From contig JAJDYU010000026.1 of NCBI GenBank assembly GCA_022825005.1, positions 37,107-101,106 of the forward strand: a DNA stretch of 64,000 nucleotides. Reading direction: 5' to 3'. Position 1 is the first letter of the stretch, and the number at the start of each line of letters is the position of its first letter. Below are positions 34,019 to 43,920 of this stretch, in pieces. Source of the stretch: Acidimicrobiia bacterium. Its GTDB lineage: Bacteria; Actinomycetota; Acidimicrobiia; Acidimicrobiales; Bin134. The translations under genes were made by a program, and so were the position numbers. The notes under the pieces are model-generated. The model worked only from the letters and a program-made list of their open reading frames with translations. It made no database searches and had not been told where the DNA came from.

Positions 34019-35353
34019 CTATTCCAGTACCACCTCTTCACAACGCGACGGTGCCCTGGCTGGGTCGAACACCCGGGGCCGCGATACGACCCCCATGCCC
34101 GAACGGTCAGTGTTCAGATAGGCCTCAATGGCGTCCGCGGTGGCTTTGGCCGCGACGCGGATGTACCCGTCAGTGGCAAACAGCGCGGCCTCGGAGGGAT
34201 TCGACAAGAAGCCGTACTCGACCAGAACGGCAGGAACGTTGGGGCGTCGGACCATTCCGTAGGCATCTTGGCCGTCGGGGAGCAAAACCCGAAGAACGCC
34301 GGCGTCGGCATGCCTGCCCCACCGAATGTTGGGAAAGCCGCTCAGTGCCGCAGTGATCTCGTCATGGAGGAGCCCGCCGAGCCGGGCTGAATCGGCTCGG
34401 GGTTCAGAGCGCGACACCGACTGCACATACACCTCGGTGCCCGGTGTGCTGCTTCTCCGCCCCGTTGGTGCGTTGTGGTGGATCGAGATAATGGCGTCGG
34501 CCCCCAAGTCGTCGGCCAGAGCGGCCCGAACCGACAGGAGAGAACCGTAGGGACCGGTGCGAGTGAGCACCGAAGATATGTAGCGATCAGTGAGCTCTTC
34601 TTGAATGGCGCGACTGAGAGTTAGATTCAATTCGCGCTCTACCAGGCCATTGGGCCCTACCGCGCCGCTGTCGTACCATCCCCCGTGGCCCGGGTCGAGC
34701 ACTATCTGCGCCCCGTAGACGGGCTGACCGTGGGACACCTCGGCAGTGTTGCCGCACGGCGTCCGCACCAGATATCCGTTATCGGTGCGCCCCAAAACGG
34801 CGACCGGGACGCCACTGGGCGTGATCAACCCGCGAGGGGTGCCTTCCCCAGTGCCTACTGGGAGTTTGCCGGTATCGAGGGACAGCGAGAATGATGGCAG
34901 AGGCAACACCGTGAGCGGCGAGCTGAACCGCCAACGCCCGATTTCGACACTGTGAGACAAGAACCGTTGGGTGGGAAGAATGCGATCCTCCCAGCCGAAG
35001 TCTTCCCTCATCTGCTGCAAGGCCACCTCAGTTCCCCTGACGGCAACCCGGCGGGCGGCAATGCGAATCCACTGCTCTCCAGCCGGGGTTTGCACCTCCA
35101 TGGGGGAGCTGTACTGCCAGCGCCCGATTTCGGCATCGTCAGACAAGAACCGCTCCGTCGGCAACAGCCGATCGCTCCAGTGATCGCCGCCCTCGTAGGT
35201 CTGCAAGGCCACCTCTGTTCCCCCGTCAGAAACCCGGCGGGCCGAAATGCGCACTTGGAATTCGTTCTGCGCGCCGGCAAGAGAGCAAACCGCACCCACT
35301 GCTGCCAATGCGAGCACGATCGCCAATGCCGCCAGTAGGCGATTGGACCGCAT
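34019..35353 (-). CDS. Secreted N-acetylmuramoyl-L-alanine amidase (Amidase_3)
   Basis: About 444 residues from ATG 35353, which gives a clean signal peptide (MRSNRLLAAL core, cut near AGA-QN). Two copies of an unassigned domain of about 57 residues follow (31-88 and 94-150), each with RRV, TEVALQ, RFLS and GRW-SSP. The catalytic domain has zinc ligands H223 in LDPGHGG, E239 in VERELNL and H292 in SIHHNA, and a late Glu in VLVEYGFLSNP. It cleaves the amide between MurNAc and L-Ala in peptidoglycan. GTG 35401 or 35374 are alternative starts. Confidence 0.87.
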   Translation of the reverse strand: MRSNRLLAALAIVLALAAVGAVCSLAGAQNEFQVRISARRVSDGGTEVALQTYEGGDHWSDRLLPTERFLSDDAEIGRWQYSSPMEVQTPAGEQWIRIAARRVAVRGTEVALQQMREDFGWEDRILPTQRFLSHSVEIGRWRFSSPLTVLPLPSFSLSLDTGKLPVGTGEGTPRGLITPSGVPVAVLGRTDNGYLVRTPCGNTAEVSHGQPVYGAQIVLDPGHGGWYDSGAVGPNGLVERELNLTLSRAIQEELTDRYISSVLTRTGPYGSLLSVRAALADDLGADAIISIHHNAPTGRRSSTPGTEVYVQSVSRSEPRADSARLGGLLHDEITAALSGFPNIRWGRHADAGVLRVLLPDGQDAYGMVRRPNVPAVLVEYGFLSNPSEAALFATDGYIRVAAKATADAIEAYLNTDRSGMGVVSRPRVFDPARAPSRCEEVVLE

Positions 35354-35457
35354 CTCGCTGGTCGGGGCGCTCACTTGGCCCCCATGTCCATCACACTCCA
35401 CAACTAGCGGGCTTCGGCCAATTTCGTCAAACGAGGTGGCGGTGAGTGGCGTTTCAG

Positions 35458-37935
35458 TTAGGCGATGACGATCTCTCCGGAGGGGTCGAGGCTGGCAGTT
35501 GCGGTGGCCCCCTCTCCAATGGCACCGCCGAGGACGGAGTCGGCCAAGCGATCGGCCAAGTCCCGCTGGATCACCCGCTTGAGCGGGCGGGCGCCGTAGG
35601 CCGGGTCATAGCCGTCGGCAGCCAGCTTGGCCCGCACCTCATCGTTCACCACCAGGTGAATGCGACGGTCTGACAAACGTTCCGCCAGCCGGTCGATTTG
35701 GAGGTCGACGATCTGGGTCAGGTGCTCGGGCTCCAGCTCGCCGAACGCCACGATGTCGTCGATGCGGTTCACAAACTCGGGGCGGAAGTACTCCCTCGGG
35801 TCCACGGCCAGGTTGGACGTCATGATCAGCACCGCATTGGTGAAGTCCACCGTGCGCCCCTGCCCGTCGGTCAGGCGACCGTCGTCCATGAGCTGCAAGA
35901 GCACGTTGAACACTTCCGGATGGGCCTTCTCGATCTCGTCTAGCAGCACCACCGCATAGGGACGGCGCCGCACCGCTTCGGTGATCTGGCCGCCCTCGTC
36001 GAAGCCGACATACCCGGGTGGAGCGCCGATGAGGCGGGACACGCTGTGCTTTTCCATGTATTCAGACATGTCGATTCGGACCATGGCCCGCTCGTCGTCG
36101 AACAAGAAGTCGGCCAGGGCGCGGGCCAGCTCGGTTTTGCCCACGCCGGTGGGGCCGATGAACAGAAACGATCCGATGGGCCGGTTCGGGTCGGACAGCC
36201 CGGCCCGGCTGCGGCGGATGGCCGAGGCCACCAAATGCACCGGCTCGGTCTGGCCGATCACCCGCTGGCCCAACACCGACTCCAGGCGCAGAAGCTTGTC
36301 GGACTCCCCTTCCATCAGGCGGGTGACCGGTACGCCGGTCCAGCGCGACACCACCGCGGCCACGTCTTCAGGATCGACTTCCTCTTTCAACATCTGCCGG
36401 TCGGCCTGGAGCTCCACCAGCCGCTGGTCGGCCTCGGAGATCTGTCGTTCCAGATCGGGCAGCTTGCCATAGCGGATCTCGGCGGCCCGCTCGAGGTCGG
36501 CTTCTCGCTCGAGGGCAGTGTTGAGGGCGTCGTGTTCTTCCTTCAGCGTTCTGATCTGGCCGATGGCCTCCTTTTCCGACTGCCAATGGGCCTGCATCCC
36601 GGCCAGTTCTTCCCTCAGGTTGGCCAGCTCCTCTTCGAGAGTCTCGAGGCGCTCGGCCGATGCGGCATCGGATTCCTTGGCCAGCGCCACCTGCTCAATC
36701 TCCAGTTGGCGGATGCGGCGGTCCACCACGTCGATCTCGGTGGGCATGGAGTCGATCTCAATGCGGAGCATGGAGGCGGCCTCGTCCATCAGGTCGATGG
36801 CCTTGTCGGGCAGGAACCGCCCGGTCACGTATCGGTCGGAGAGCACGGCCGCCGACACCAGGGCGGCGTCTTGGATGCGGACCCCATGGTGGACTTCGTA
36901 GCGCTCCTTGAGTCCCCGCAATATGGCGATGGAATCCTCCACCGACGGCTCGCCCACAAACACCTGCTGGAACCGGCGCTCTAGAGCGGAGTCTTTTTCG
37001 ATGTGGGTGCGAAACTCGTCGAGCGTGGTTGCGCCGATCATTCGCAGCTCGCCCCGGGCCAGCATGGGCTTGATCATGTTGCCGGCATCCATGGCCCCCT
37101 CGGCCGCGCCCGCCCCCACAATGGTGTGCAATTCGTCCATGAACGTAATCACCTGGCCATCGGCATCGGTGATCTCCTTCAGCACTGCCTTGAGCCGCTC
37201 CTCGAACTCCCCCCGGTACTTGGCCCCGGCCACCATGGCCGACATGTCAAGGGCCACCAGCCGCTTGTTTTTGAGCCCCTCGGGCACATCCCCGTCGGCG
37301 ATGCGCAGGGCCAGGCCTTCCACGATGGCGGTCTTGCCCACGCCGGGCTCGCCGATCAACACCGGATTGTTCTTGGTGCGGCGGCTCAGCACCTGGATGG
37401 TGCGGCGGATCTCTTCGTCCCGGCCGATCACTGGGTCGAGCTTGCCTTCACGGGCCAACACGGTGAGGTCCCGGCCGTACTTCTCCAACGCCTGGTAGGA
37501 GTCTTCCGGCGTGGTTGAGGTCACCCGGTGAGACCCCCGCACCTCAGCCAGCGCCTCCAGCAGCCGGTTTCGGCCCACCCCTACCCGGTCGGCCATGGCC
37601 AGCAGCAAGTGCTCAGTGGAAAGGTACTCGTCGCCCAGCTCGATGCGGGCGGCGTCCGCGGTCTCCACGGTCTTGACCAGGTCGCGGGAGGTGCGCACCT
37701 CAGTGCCGTAGGCCGAGGGCAGTTGCCCAATCGCCGACTCAAGCTGGGCCCGCAGATCGGGCAGCGCAACCCCGGTGCGCTGCAATACCGGCAGCACCAC
37801 CCCGTCGGCCTGGCCGATCAAGGCCAACAGCAGGTGATCAGGGGTCACCTCGGGGTGGCTCTTCGACTGAGCCATGGCGGTGGCGTCGTTGAAGGCCTCC
37901 CTGGTCTTCAACGTCCACCGGTTGGGGTCAAGCAT
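35458..37935 (-). CDS. clpB: ATP-dependent disaggregase ClpB
   Basis: An 825-residue protein with the full ClpB layout: N-domain repeats (1-145), AAA-1 with GEPGVGKT and [10 protein letters not shown], the coiled-coil middle domain (about 400-520, Glu/Leu-rich), AAA-2 with GPTGVGKT and [14 protein letters not shown], and a C-terminal small domain. It rescues aggregated proteins with DnaK. The segment between TSNL and [10 protein letters not shown] in AAA-2 is about 10-20 residues shorter than in other ClpB proteins. A HAIR-type operator upstream suggests HspR control. Confidence 0.96.
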   Translation of the reverse strand: MLDPNRWTLKTREAFNDATAMAQSKSHPEVTPDHLLLALIGQADGVVLPVLQRTGVALPDLRAQLESAIGQLPSAYGTEVRTSRDLVKTVETADAARIELGDEYLSTEHLLLAMADRVGVGRNRLLEALAEVRGSHRVTSTTPEDSYQALEKYGRDLTVLAREGKLDPVIGRDEEIRRTIQVLSRRTKNNPVLIGEPGVGKTAIVEGLALRIADGDVPEGLKNKRLVALDMSAMVAGAKYRGEFEERLKAVLKEITDADGQVITFMDELHTIVGAGAAEGAMDAGNMIKPMLARGELRMIGATTLDEFRTHIEKDSALERRFQQVFVGEPSVEDSIAILRGLKERYEVHHGVRIQDAALVSAAVLSDRYVTGRFLPDKAIDLMDEAASMLRIEIDSMPTEIDVVDRRIRQLEIEQVALAKESDAASAERLETLEEELANLREELAGMQAHWQSEKEAIGQIRTLKEEHDALNTALEREADLERAAEIRYGKLPDLERQISEADQRLVELQADRQMLKEEVDPEDVAAVVSRWTGVPVTRLMEGESDKLLRLESVLGQRVIGQTEPVHLVASAIRRSRAGLSDPNRPIGSFLFIGPTGVGKTELARALADFLFDDERAMVRIDMSEYMEKHSVSRLIGAPPGYVGFDEGGQITEAVRRRPYAVVLLDEIEKAHPEVFNVLLQLMDDGRLTDGQGRTVDFTNAVLIMTSNLAVDPREYFRPEFVNRIDDIVAFGELEPEHLTQIVDLQIDRLAERLSDRRIHLVVNDEVRAKLAADGYDPAYGARPLKRVIQRDLADRLADSVLGGAIGEGATATASLDPSGEIVIA

Positions 37936-37993
37936 CAGAATGCACCTCGCTTCGCTCTATTTCTCTATCTCCTATATGGATAACCGCCAAAAG

Positions 37994-38012
37994 TTGAGGG
38001 TATTCCACTCAA
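37994..38012 (-). promoter_or_regulatory. HAIR-type (HspR) operator upstream of clpB
   Basis: On the clpB strand the site reads TTGAGT-GGAATAC-CCTCAA, one mismatch from the core of the HspR-associated inverted repeat (CTTGAGT-N7-ACTCAAG). It sits about 60 bp before the clpB ATG and overlaps the stop codon of the upstream MFS gene. In Streptomyces and mycobacteria HspR represses clpB or dnaK through this element. Confidence 0.65.
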
Positions 38013-39355
38013 TTTTCTTTCTTGTGGGTCGCCATGCCTAACGACGCCAACCCGGCCGCCGCGCAAACAATGGCCAAGACGGTGAAGAACAGGCCGTAGT
38101 CGTCCAAGTCGCCTCCCAGCATGGCCACCCCGGCGGCCACCCCAACAGCTCCGCCTATGCGGATGACGGTCTGCACGGTGCCTGCGGCCAGCCCCAACTG
38201 GCCGGGGGGCACGCCAAAGGCGATGGCGCTGTTGACTCCGGGGAAAGCGGTGCCCACTCCGAAGCCCATCAACAGCGCAGCCGGAAACCACACCGCCGCC
38301 CACTCCCTCTCCGCACCGGCGAACAGCGCCACCCACAGACAGCCCAAGGCAATGCAGCCGGCCGCGGGAACCATGACCACCCGGTGTCCGAACCGCTCCA
38401 TAATCCGGCCCGTGGCGTAGCCCACCGTGCTGGACGCCGCAGTGAGCGGGGTGAGCAGCAGTCCGGCTTCCAGGGTGCTGTACTCCCACGGCCCCCTGAG
38501 GAATTGCACCAGCGCCAAGAAGATGCCGAAGAACGCCACCCCCACCAGCACCGCCACCACTGCGGTGGACGCGAAGACCCGGCTTCGGAACAAAGCGAGA
38601 TCGATAACCGGCGAGGGGTGCCGACCGCAGCGAACCAGGAAGGCCGCCATTCCCACCACGGCCGCCGCGAACGCCCCGATTACCCGGGGATCGTCCGATC
38701 CCCATTCGTTGAACTGCACAATGCCCAGCACCAGGGCGGCCGTGCTGAGCCCGGCCAAAACCACCCCGACCATGTCGGGCAGCTCCGCGTCCTCGTCCGC
38801 CGCTGATTCGGGGATCAGGCTCCGGCGGGCCAGCACCGCCACCCCCACCGGAGCCACCAGAAAGAACCCGGCCCGCCAGGAGGCGAACTCAATGGCCACC
38901 GCCCCCAGGGTGGGTGCGAGTGAGGCCACCACCCCGGCCACGGTCGACCACACACCCACGGCAATGGCCCGGCGCTGGGGTCCGAGGGTGGACATCACTA
39001 GGGCCAGCCCGGAGGTGATGAGGCTGGAGCCGCCGAAGGCCTGGTAGCACCGGGCCGCGATCATGGCCGGCGCATTGGGTGCCAGACCCACCGCGGCTGA
39101 GCCGGTCACGAAGATGGCGATGGCCCAAAGGAACACCCGCCGGTGGCCGATGCGGTCGGCCAGTCGCCCCGCGGGGATGAGCAGGGCCGCCACCATGATG
39201 TTGTAGCCGCTTATTACCCACGACACCTGGGTGGCCGGAGTGTCGCTAAAGGTGTCGATGATCTCCGGGTAGGCCACGAACATCAGCGTCACGTCCAGGG
39301 AGCTGGCCGCCGAGGCCAGCGACACCAGCCACAACGCCTTCCACTCCCGGCTCAC
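38009..39355 (-). CDS. MFS transporter (DHA2-like)
   Basis: About 448 residues from GTG 39355 (VSREWKALWLVSL). Longer frames overlap the divergent BKACE gene. Around 14 hydrophobic helices are seen, with motif A as GRLADRIGHRRVF and motif C-like GLAPTLGA after helix 5, as in drug:H+ antiporters with 14 helices. It is probably an exporter, with unknown substrate. It is upstream of clpB on the same strand but separated from it by the HAIR operator. Confidence 0.82.
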   Translation of the reverse strand: MSREWKALWLVSLASAASSLDVTLMFVAYPEIIDTFSDTPATQVSWVISGYNIMVAALLIPAGRLADRIGHRRVFLWAIAIFVTGSAAVGLAPNAPAMIAARCYQAFGGSSLITSGLALVMSTLGPQRRAIAVGVWSTVAGVVASLAPTLGAVAIEFASWRAGFFLVAPVGVAVLARRSLIPESAADEDAELPDMVGVVLAGLSTAALVLGIVQFNEWGSDDPRVIGAFAAAVVGMAAFLVRCGRHPSPVIDLALFRSRVFASTAVVAVLVGVAFFGIFLALVQFLRGPWEYSTLEAGLLLTPLTAASSTVGYATGRIMERFGHRVVMVPAAGCIALGCLWVALFAGAEREWAAVWFPAALLMGFGVGTAFPGVNSAIAFGVPPGQLGLAAGTVQTVIRIGGAVGVAAGVAMLGGDLDDYGLFFTVLAIVCAAAGLASLGMATHKKEN

Positions 39356-39441
39356 GGTTTCGACCCGGCCATTCGATCGCCGCTGGGCAATCTGTTGGTG
39401 TCGCTGGGCCGCCCCACGACTCCCGACGGTACTCTCAGGCC

Positions 39442-40359
39442 ATGGACTCAACGCCGGTCATCATCGAAGTCGCCCTCAACGGCACCACCACCCGGGAGCG
39501 CAATCCCCACGTGCCCATCAGCCGGGAGGAACTCATCGAGGAGGGCTTGGCCTGCATCGAGGCCGGGGCGACGATCGTCCACTGCCACATCGCCGACATG
39601 CGAGTGCCCGCAGCCGAGGCGGCTGCCGAGTACCGGGCCACCTTCGAGCCGTGGGTGGCCGCCGACCCCGACGTGCTAGTGCTGCCCACGCTAGGATGGG
39701 GCCAAGACATGACCGAAAAACTCGGCCACCTAGAGCTTCTGGCCGAGGGCGGCTTGCAGCGGCTGGGGTTCATCGACCCCGGCTCCATGATCCTGGGCAA
39801 GGCCGGGGCCAACGGTCTCCCCGATCCCAAAAGCCACGTGTACATCAACACCTACGCCGACATGGAGGTGGCCATCGAGCAGTGCAACCGGCTGGGCCTG
39901 GGCATGCACTTCGCCATCTTCGAACCCGGTTTCCTCCGCAACGTGCTGTCGTACTGGCGCTATGGCCAGCTCACCCCGGGCTCCTTTGTGAAGTTCTACC
40001 TGGGCGGCCCCGGCGGCTACTTCGCCATCGGCGACAGCGTGAGTTTCGGCCTGCCCCCCACCGAGAAGGCGCTGGACGCCTATCTGGAGATGCTGGCGCT
40101 GGTCGACTGCGACCTGCCCTGGTTCGCCGCGGTGGTGGGCGGCGACTTGATCGAATCCCCGATCCCCCAGCTAACCCTGGAGCGAGGCGGCCACCTCCGC
40201 GTGGGCCACGAGGACTACGCCGGCGACCGCCCCCGACCCAACCATGAGCTAGTAGCCGAAGTCGCCGCCCTAGCCACCGACATGGGCCGTCCGGTGGCTA
40301 CCTCGGCGCAGGCCGTCGAAATCCTCGGCCTCCCCGCCCGCCAAGCCGCCGGGGTCTAA
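39442..40359 (+). CDS. BKACE family protein (beta-keto acid cleavage enzyme, DUF849)
   Basis: A 305-residue TIM-barrel enzyme. N-terminal IIEVALNGTTTRERNPHVP, then the metal-binding IVHCHIADMR (H48, H50 region), FEPGFLRNVL, and GGDLIESPI near the C-terminus match the 3-keto-5-aminohexanoate cleavage family. Members use acetyl-CoA to split a beta-keto acid into acetoacetate and a CoA ester. It heads a same-strand run with an HsaA-like flavoprotein and an amidohydrolase, suggesting a small catabolic pathway of unknown substrate. Confidence 0.84.
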   Translation: MDSTPVIIEVALNGTTTRERNPHVPISREELIEEGLACIEAGATIVHCHIADMRVPAAEAAAEYRATFEPWVAADPDVLVLPTLGWGQDMTEKLGHLELLAEGGLQRLGFIDPGSMILGKAGANGLPDPKSHVYINTYADMEVAIEQCNRLGLGMHFAIFEPGFLRNVLSYWRYGQLTPGSFVKFYLGGPGGYFAIGDSVSFGLPPTEKALDAYLEMLALVDCDLPWFAAVVGGDLIESPIPQLTLERGGHLRVGHEDYAGDRPRPNHELVAEVAALATDMGRPVATSAQAVEILGLPARQAAGV

Positions 40360-40410
40360 AGCCCCGCGGCGGGTTCCCTTGGTTTGGCGTTGGCTTCTAG
40401 GGTTTGAGGC

Positions 40411-41547
40411 ATGGCCAGTGTCTACCTAGACCGAGCTCGGGAGCTGCGGTCGCTGATCGACGAGAACGCGGCGAAGAGCGACGGGCTGCCGATTCCCCAG
40501 GAGACTGTCAACGCCTTGGTAGACGCCGATCTGCACAAGGTGATGGTTCCCGACGCGGTAGGCGGAATCGAGATTCCCGTGAACGACTGCATTGACGTGT
40601 GGACCGAGATCTCTCGGGCCGACGGGTCGGTTGGTTGGTGTCTGATGGCCAGTTGTGCGGCCACGGCCTATTTCGCCGCTTGGTGCCCGGATGAGCACAT
40701 CGAGCGAATGTTCTCCGACGGGGTGCCCCTGTCGGCGGGCCAGTTCGCCCCCAACGGCACCGCCACTCCCGACCGCGACGGCTTCCGGCTCAATGGCCGC
40801 TATTCGTTCGGCAGCGGCATCAACCACGCTCAATGGGCCGGTGCCGGGGTGTTCACCGAGGAGCCGGAGGGGGTCGACCCCCGTTTCCTGTTCGCCATCT
40901 ACCCGGTGGAGAAGGCCCAGATCACCGGCAACTGGGATGTGATGGGCCTCCAGGCCACTGCCAGCTACGACTACACCCTCGAAGACGTGTACGTACCGGC
41001 TACCTCCACCTTCGACATGTTCGACATCACTGTGTACCGGGGCGGCCCCCTCTACAAGCTGGGGGTGATGCCGCTCACCGCCGCGGGCCACGCCGGGTTC
41101 GCCATCGGAGTGGTGCAGCGAGGGCTCGACGAGCTGCACTCGGTGGCCCGCTCCAAGCACCGCATGGGCGATGCCACCCCGCTGGCCCAAAACGACCGCT
41201 TCGTCCATGAGATCGGGGAGCTGGAGTCCCGCTTCCGGGCGGCACGCGGCTGGCTCCACGACACCTTCGCCACCGCCGAGCGCAACGTGGTGGAGACCGG
41301 CGTGGTCGATCCGATGGACGTGATCCTCACCCGCCAGGCCACCGTGTTCGTCACCCAGGAGGGCGCCGATATCCTGCGCCGCGCTTACCTTTTGGCCGGC
41401 ACCGACGCTCTTCGCTCGGGCGGCCTCCAGCGGGCCTTCCGCGACATCCACGCCGGCACCCAGCATGTCTTCGCCGGCACCGGCCCCGCCCTAGAACTCG
41501 GCCGAGCCCTCCTAGACGCCGCCCCCGACAACCCCCTCGACGCCTAG
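40411..41547 (+). CDS. Acyl-CoA dehydrogenase-fold flavoprotein (HsaA/HpaB-type)
   Basis: A 378-residue protein with the acyl-CoA dehydrogenase fold but the motifs of its monooxygenase branch: ADGSVGWCLMA, LSAGQFAPNGTATPDRDGFRL-type loop, GNWDVMGLQATASYDY and GAQH-like AGTQHVFAGTG. Such enzymes hydroxylate phenols or other substrates with reduced flavin. A dehydrogenase role remains possible. It sits 51 bp after the BKACE gene and 15 bp before the amidohydrolase. Confidence 0.8.
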   Translation: MASVYLDRARELRSLIDENAAKSDGLPIPQETVNALVDADLHKVMVPDAVGGIEIPVNDCIDVWTEISRADGSVGWCLMASCAATAYFAAWCPDEHIERMFSDGVPLSAGQFAPNGTATPDRDGFRLNGRYSFGSGINHAQWAGAGVFTEEPEGVDPRFLFAIYPVEKAQITGNWDVMGLQATASYDYTLEDVYVPATSTFDMFDITVYRGGPLYKLGVMPLTAAGHAGFAIGVVQRGLDELHSVARSKHRMGDATPLAQNDRFVHEIGELESRFRAARGWLHDTFATAERNVVETGVVDPMDVILTRQATVFVTQEGADILRRAYLLAGTDALRSGGLQRAFRDIHAGTQHVFAGTGPALELGRALLDAAPDNPLDA

Positions 41548-41562
41548 AAGGGCTGAATCAAC

Positions 41563-42732
41563 ATGAGTACAGATCTGTTTGAGCGGTTCAAGGTAATTGA
41601 TGTAGATACGCATCTCACCGAGCCTCCTGATGTGTGGACGGCTCGGATGCCGGCCAGCTTGCACGACATGGTGCCCCACATTGAGCGGGTGGACGGGCGG
41701 GACACCTGGATGGTGAATGGGGAGTCGCTGGGTTCGCCCGGCTACTACTCCATGGCCGGGTTCCACGGGCTCATGCCGCTGAAGATTCCTGAGACCTACG
41801 ACGAGATCGCCCCGTCGATGTACGACGCCCAAGCCCGGCTGGAGTTCATGGACAGCCAGGGCATCTGGGCCCAGATCCTGTACCCCAACGTCGGCGGGTT
41901 CGGCAACGGCTACTTCCTGCGCTTGGGCGACCGGGAGGTGGTGGCCCAGTGCGTGGCCACCTACAACGACTTCCTCTGCGACTGGACGTCGGCCGCCCCC
42001 GACCGGCTCATCCCCATCACCGCGGTGCCGTTCTGGGACATCGACCTGTCGCTGGCCGAGATCGAGCGGTGCGCCGGGCTCGGCCACCGGGCCATCAACT
42101 TCTGCAACCAGCCCCAGGACTACGGCCAGCCTCCGCTGGGCCACCAGCACTGGGATCCCATCTGGGCGCTGGCCCAAGAGGCCGAACTAGCGGTGAGCTT
42201 CCACGTGGGCGGCGGCAACATGGGCACCCTGATGGCCGATGAGGCCGAGATGGGGTGGATGACCAACTTCGCCAAGGTCTCGTCGCTCATCTTCTTGGAC
42301 AACATGCGCTGCATCGCCGATCTCATATTCGGCGGCGTGTGCCACCGGTTCCCGGAGCTGCAACTGGTGTCGGTAGAGAGCGGTGCCGGTTGGATTCCCC
42401 CGGCTCTCGAGGCATTCGACTGGCAATGGCGCAACGGCGGCGTCCATCTCGAGCACCCCGAGTACGACTTGCTCCCCAGCGAGTATTTCGAGCGCCAGAT
42501 CTACGGCTGCTTCTGGTTCGAGCAGGCCGGGGCAGTCAATGCCATCGAGCGGTTCCCCAACAACATCCTGTACGAGACCGACTACCCCCATCCCACCTGC
42601 CAGCATCCCGGTCCAGCCACGCCCGCCCAGTACCCCCGGGACTACGCGCAGTGGGCCCTCGGCGACTTGAGCAACGAGCTCTTGGCCAAGGTCCTCCACG
42701 ACAACGCCGCCCGGGTGTACCGCCTGGACTGA
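41563..42732 (+). CDS. Amidohydrolase family protein (amidohydrolase 2)
   Basis: A 389-residue TIM-barrel metal hydrolase or decarboxylase. N-terminal VIDVDTHLTEPPDVW carries the Dx H-type metal motif, with a His in SFHVGGGNMG and the catalytic Asp in LYETDYPHPT. This pattern fits the ACMSD/gamma-resorcylate decarboxylase-like group, widespread in actinobacterial catabolic clusters. The start is ATG 41563. Position after the HsaA-like gene suggests that the two act on the same compound. Confidence 0.83.
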   Translation: MSTDLFERFKVIDVDTHLTEPPDVWTARMPASLHDMVPHIERVDGRDTWMVNGESLGSPGYYSMAGFHGLMPLKIPETYDEIAPSMYDAQARLEFMDSQGIWAQILYPNVGGFGNGYFLRLGDREVVAQCVATYNDFLCDWTSAAPDRLIPITAVPFWDIDLSLAEIERCAGLGHRAINFCNQPQDYGQPPLGHQHWDPIWALAQEAELAVSFHVGGGNMGTLMADEAEMGWMTNFAKVSSLIFLDNMRCIADLIFGGVCHRFPELQLVSVESGAGWIPPALEAFDWQWRNGGVHLEHPEYDLLPSEYFERQIYGCFWFEQAGAVNAIERFPNNILYETDYPHPTCQHPGPATPAQYPRDYAQWALGDLSNELLAKVLHDNAARVYRLD

Positions 42733-42765
42733 CTCATCCCATAAGCACGCCGGTACGCTGACCCG

Positions 42766-43920
42766 ATGGCTCTCGTAGTTCCAGCGGCAACTGTCACCGA
42801 TGCCTGCGGCCCCGATCCGGGGTTCTTCTGCGAGCTGGTCTTCGACAACACCGAGAACGAGCGGCTGGCCGAGATCATCGGCTGGGTGGTGGAGCGTCCC
42901 CTGCGGATCATCCTCATCCTGCTGGTGGCCTGGATCATCAAGAAGATCGTCCACAAGGTGATCGAGCGAGCGGTGGGCCGACTGGTGCGCCAGAGCGAGA
43001 GCGATACCGAAGAACAGCTTGAGAGCGCCGGGAAGCTGGACTTCGGTGCTCGAGCGGCCAAGGCCATCAACCGCATCCAAGAGCGCCAAGTGCGCAGCGC
43101 CCAGCGGATCGAGACCATTGCCGCAGTGCTGAAAAGCCTGGCCACTGCCCTTATCCTGGCGGTGGCCGCGCTGTTGTGCTTGAGCGAGCTCAACATCGAC
43201 TTGGCCCCCCTCATTGCCGGTGCCGGTATCGCCGGTTTGGCGGTGGGTTTCGGCGCTCAGTCATTGGTACGGGACTTCTTGGCCGGCATATTCATCCTCA
43301 TCGAGGACCAGTTCGGGGTGGGCGACGTGGTGGACGTGGGCGACACGTCAGGCACCATCGAAAAGGTCAGCCTGCGCACTACTACCTTGCGAGACGTGAG
43401 CGGCGTGGTGTGGACCGTGCCCAACGGGGAGATCCACCGCACTGCCAACCACTCACAGCTGTGGTCAAGGGCCATCTTGGACATCGGGGTCAGCTACGAC
43501 ACCGACATCGACCAGGCCAGCGAGATCATGAAGGTGGTGGCCGACGAGCTGTGGCATGAGAACGACCCCGACCTCACCATCCTGGAGGAGCCCTCGGTAT
43601 GGGGAGTTCAAGAACTGGGCAACGATGCCGTGGTCATCCGCATGGTGGTCAAGACCGATCCCAGCGAGCAGTGGGCGGTGGGACGCGTGCTACGGGCTCG
43701 CATCAAGAAGGCCTTCGACGCGGCTGGCATCGAGATCCCCTTCCCCCAGCGCACCGTGTGGATCCGCAACGAGAACGACGCAAGTGACGACGCCAGCCCG
43801 CCTACCCCCGGTTCAGTCAGTGAGAGCGAACGACCCGTCGGCAGCCACGGTGACCGTACGGCCGCAGAACTCCTCGACGACGGCGGCGGCCATGACTTCG
43901 GGGACGGCGGAGACGAGTAG
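42766..43920 (+). CDS. MscS-family mechanosensitive channel
   Basis: A 384-residue membrane protein. Hydrophobic helices are near 47-65, 122-142 and the pore helix 147-165 (AGAGIAGLAVGFGAQSL). The beta domain follows: VGDVVDVGDTSGTIEKVSLR, then VPNGEI, and a C-terminal alpha-beta domain ending at QRTVWI. It opens under membrane tension to release solutes during osmotic downshock. The last 36 codons, a Ser/Asp/Gly-rich tail, lie antisense to the 3' end of the thiolase-like gene and may not be conserved. Confidence 0.88.
   Translation: MALVVPAATVTDACGPDPGFFCELVFDNTENERLAEIIGWVVERPLRIILILLVAWIIKKIVHKVIERAVGRLVRQSESDTEEQLESAGKLDFGARAAKAINRIQERQVRSAQRIETIAAVLKSLATALILAVAALLCLSELNIDLAPLIAGAGIAGLAVGFGAQSLVRDFLAGIFILIEDQFGVGDVVDVGDTSGTIEKVSLRTTTLRDVSGVVWTVPNGEIHRTANHSQLWSRAILDIGVSYDTDIDQASEIMKVVADELWHENDPDLTILEEPSVWGVQELGNDAVVIRMVVKTDPSEQWAVGRVLRARIKKAFDAAGIEIPFPQRTVWIRNENDASDDASPPTPGSVSESERPVGSHGDRTAAELLDDGGGHDFGDGGDE

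Noticed and set aside
36046..36984. Antisense open frames inside clpB
   Set aside because: They are by-products of high-GC codon use in clpB, with no conserved motif or ribosome-binding site.
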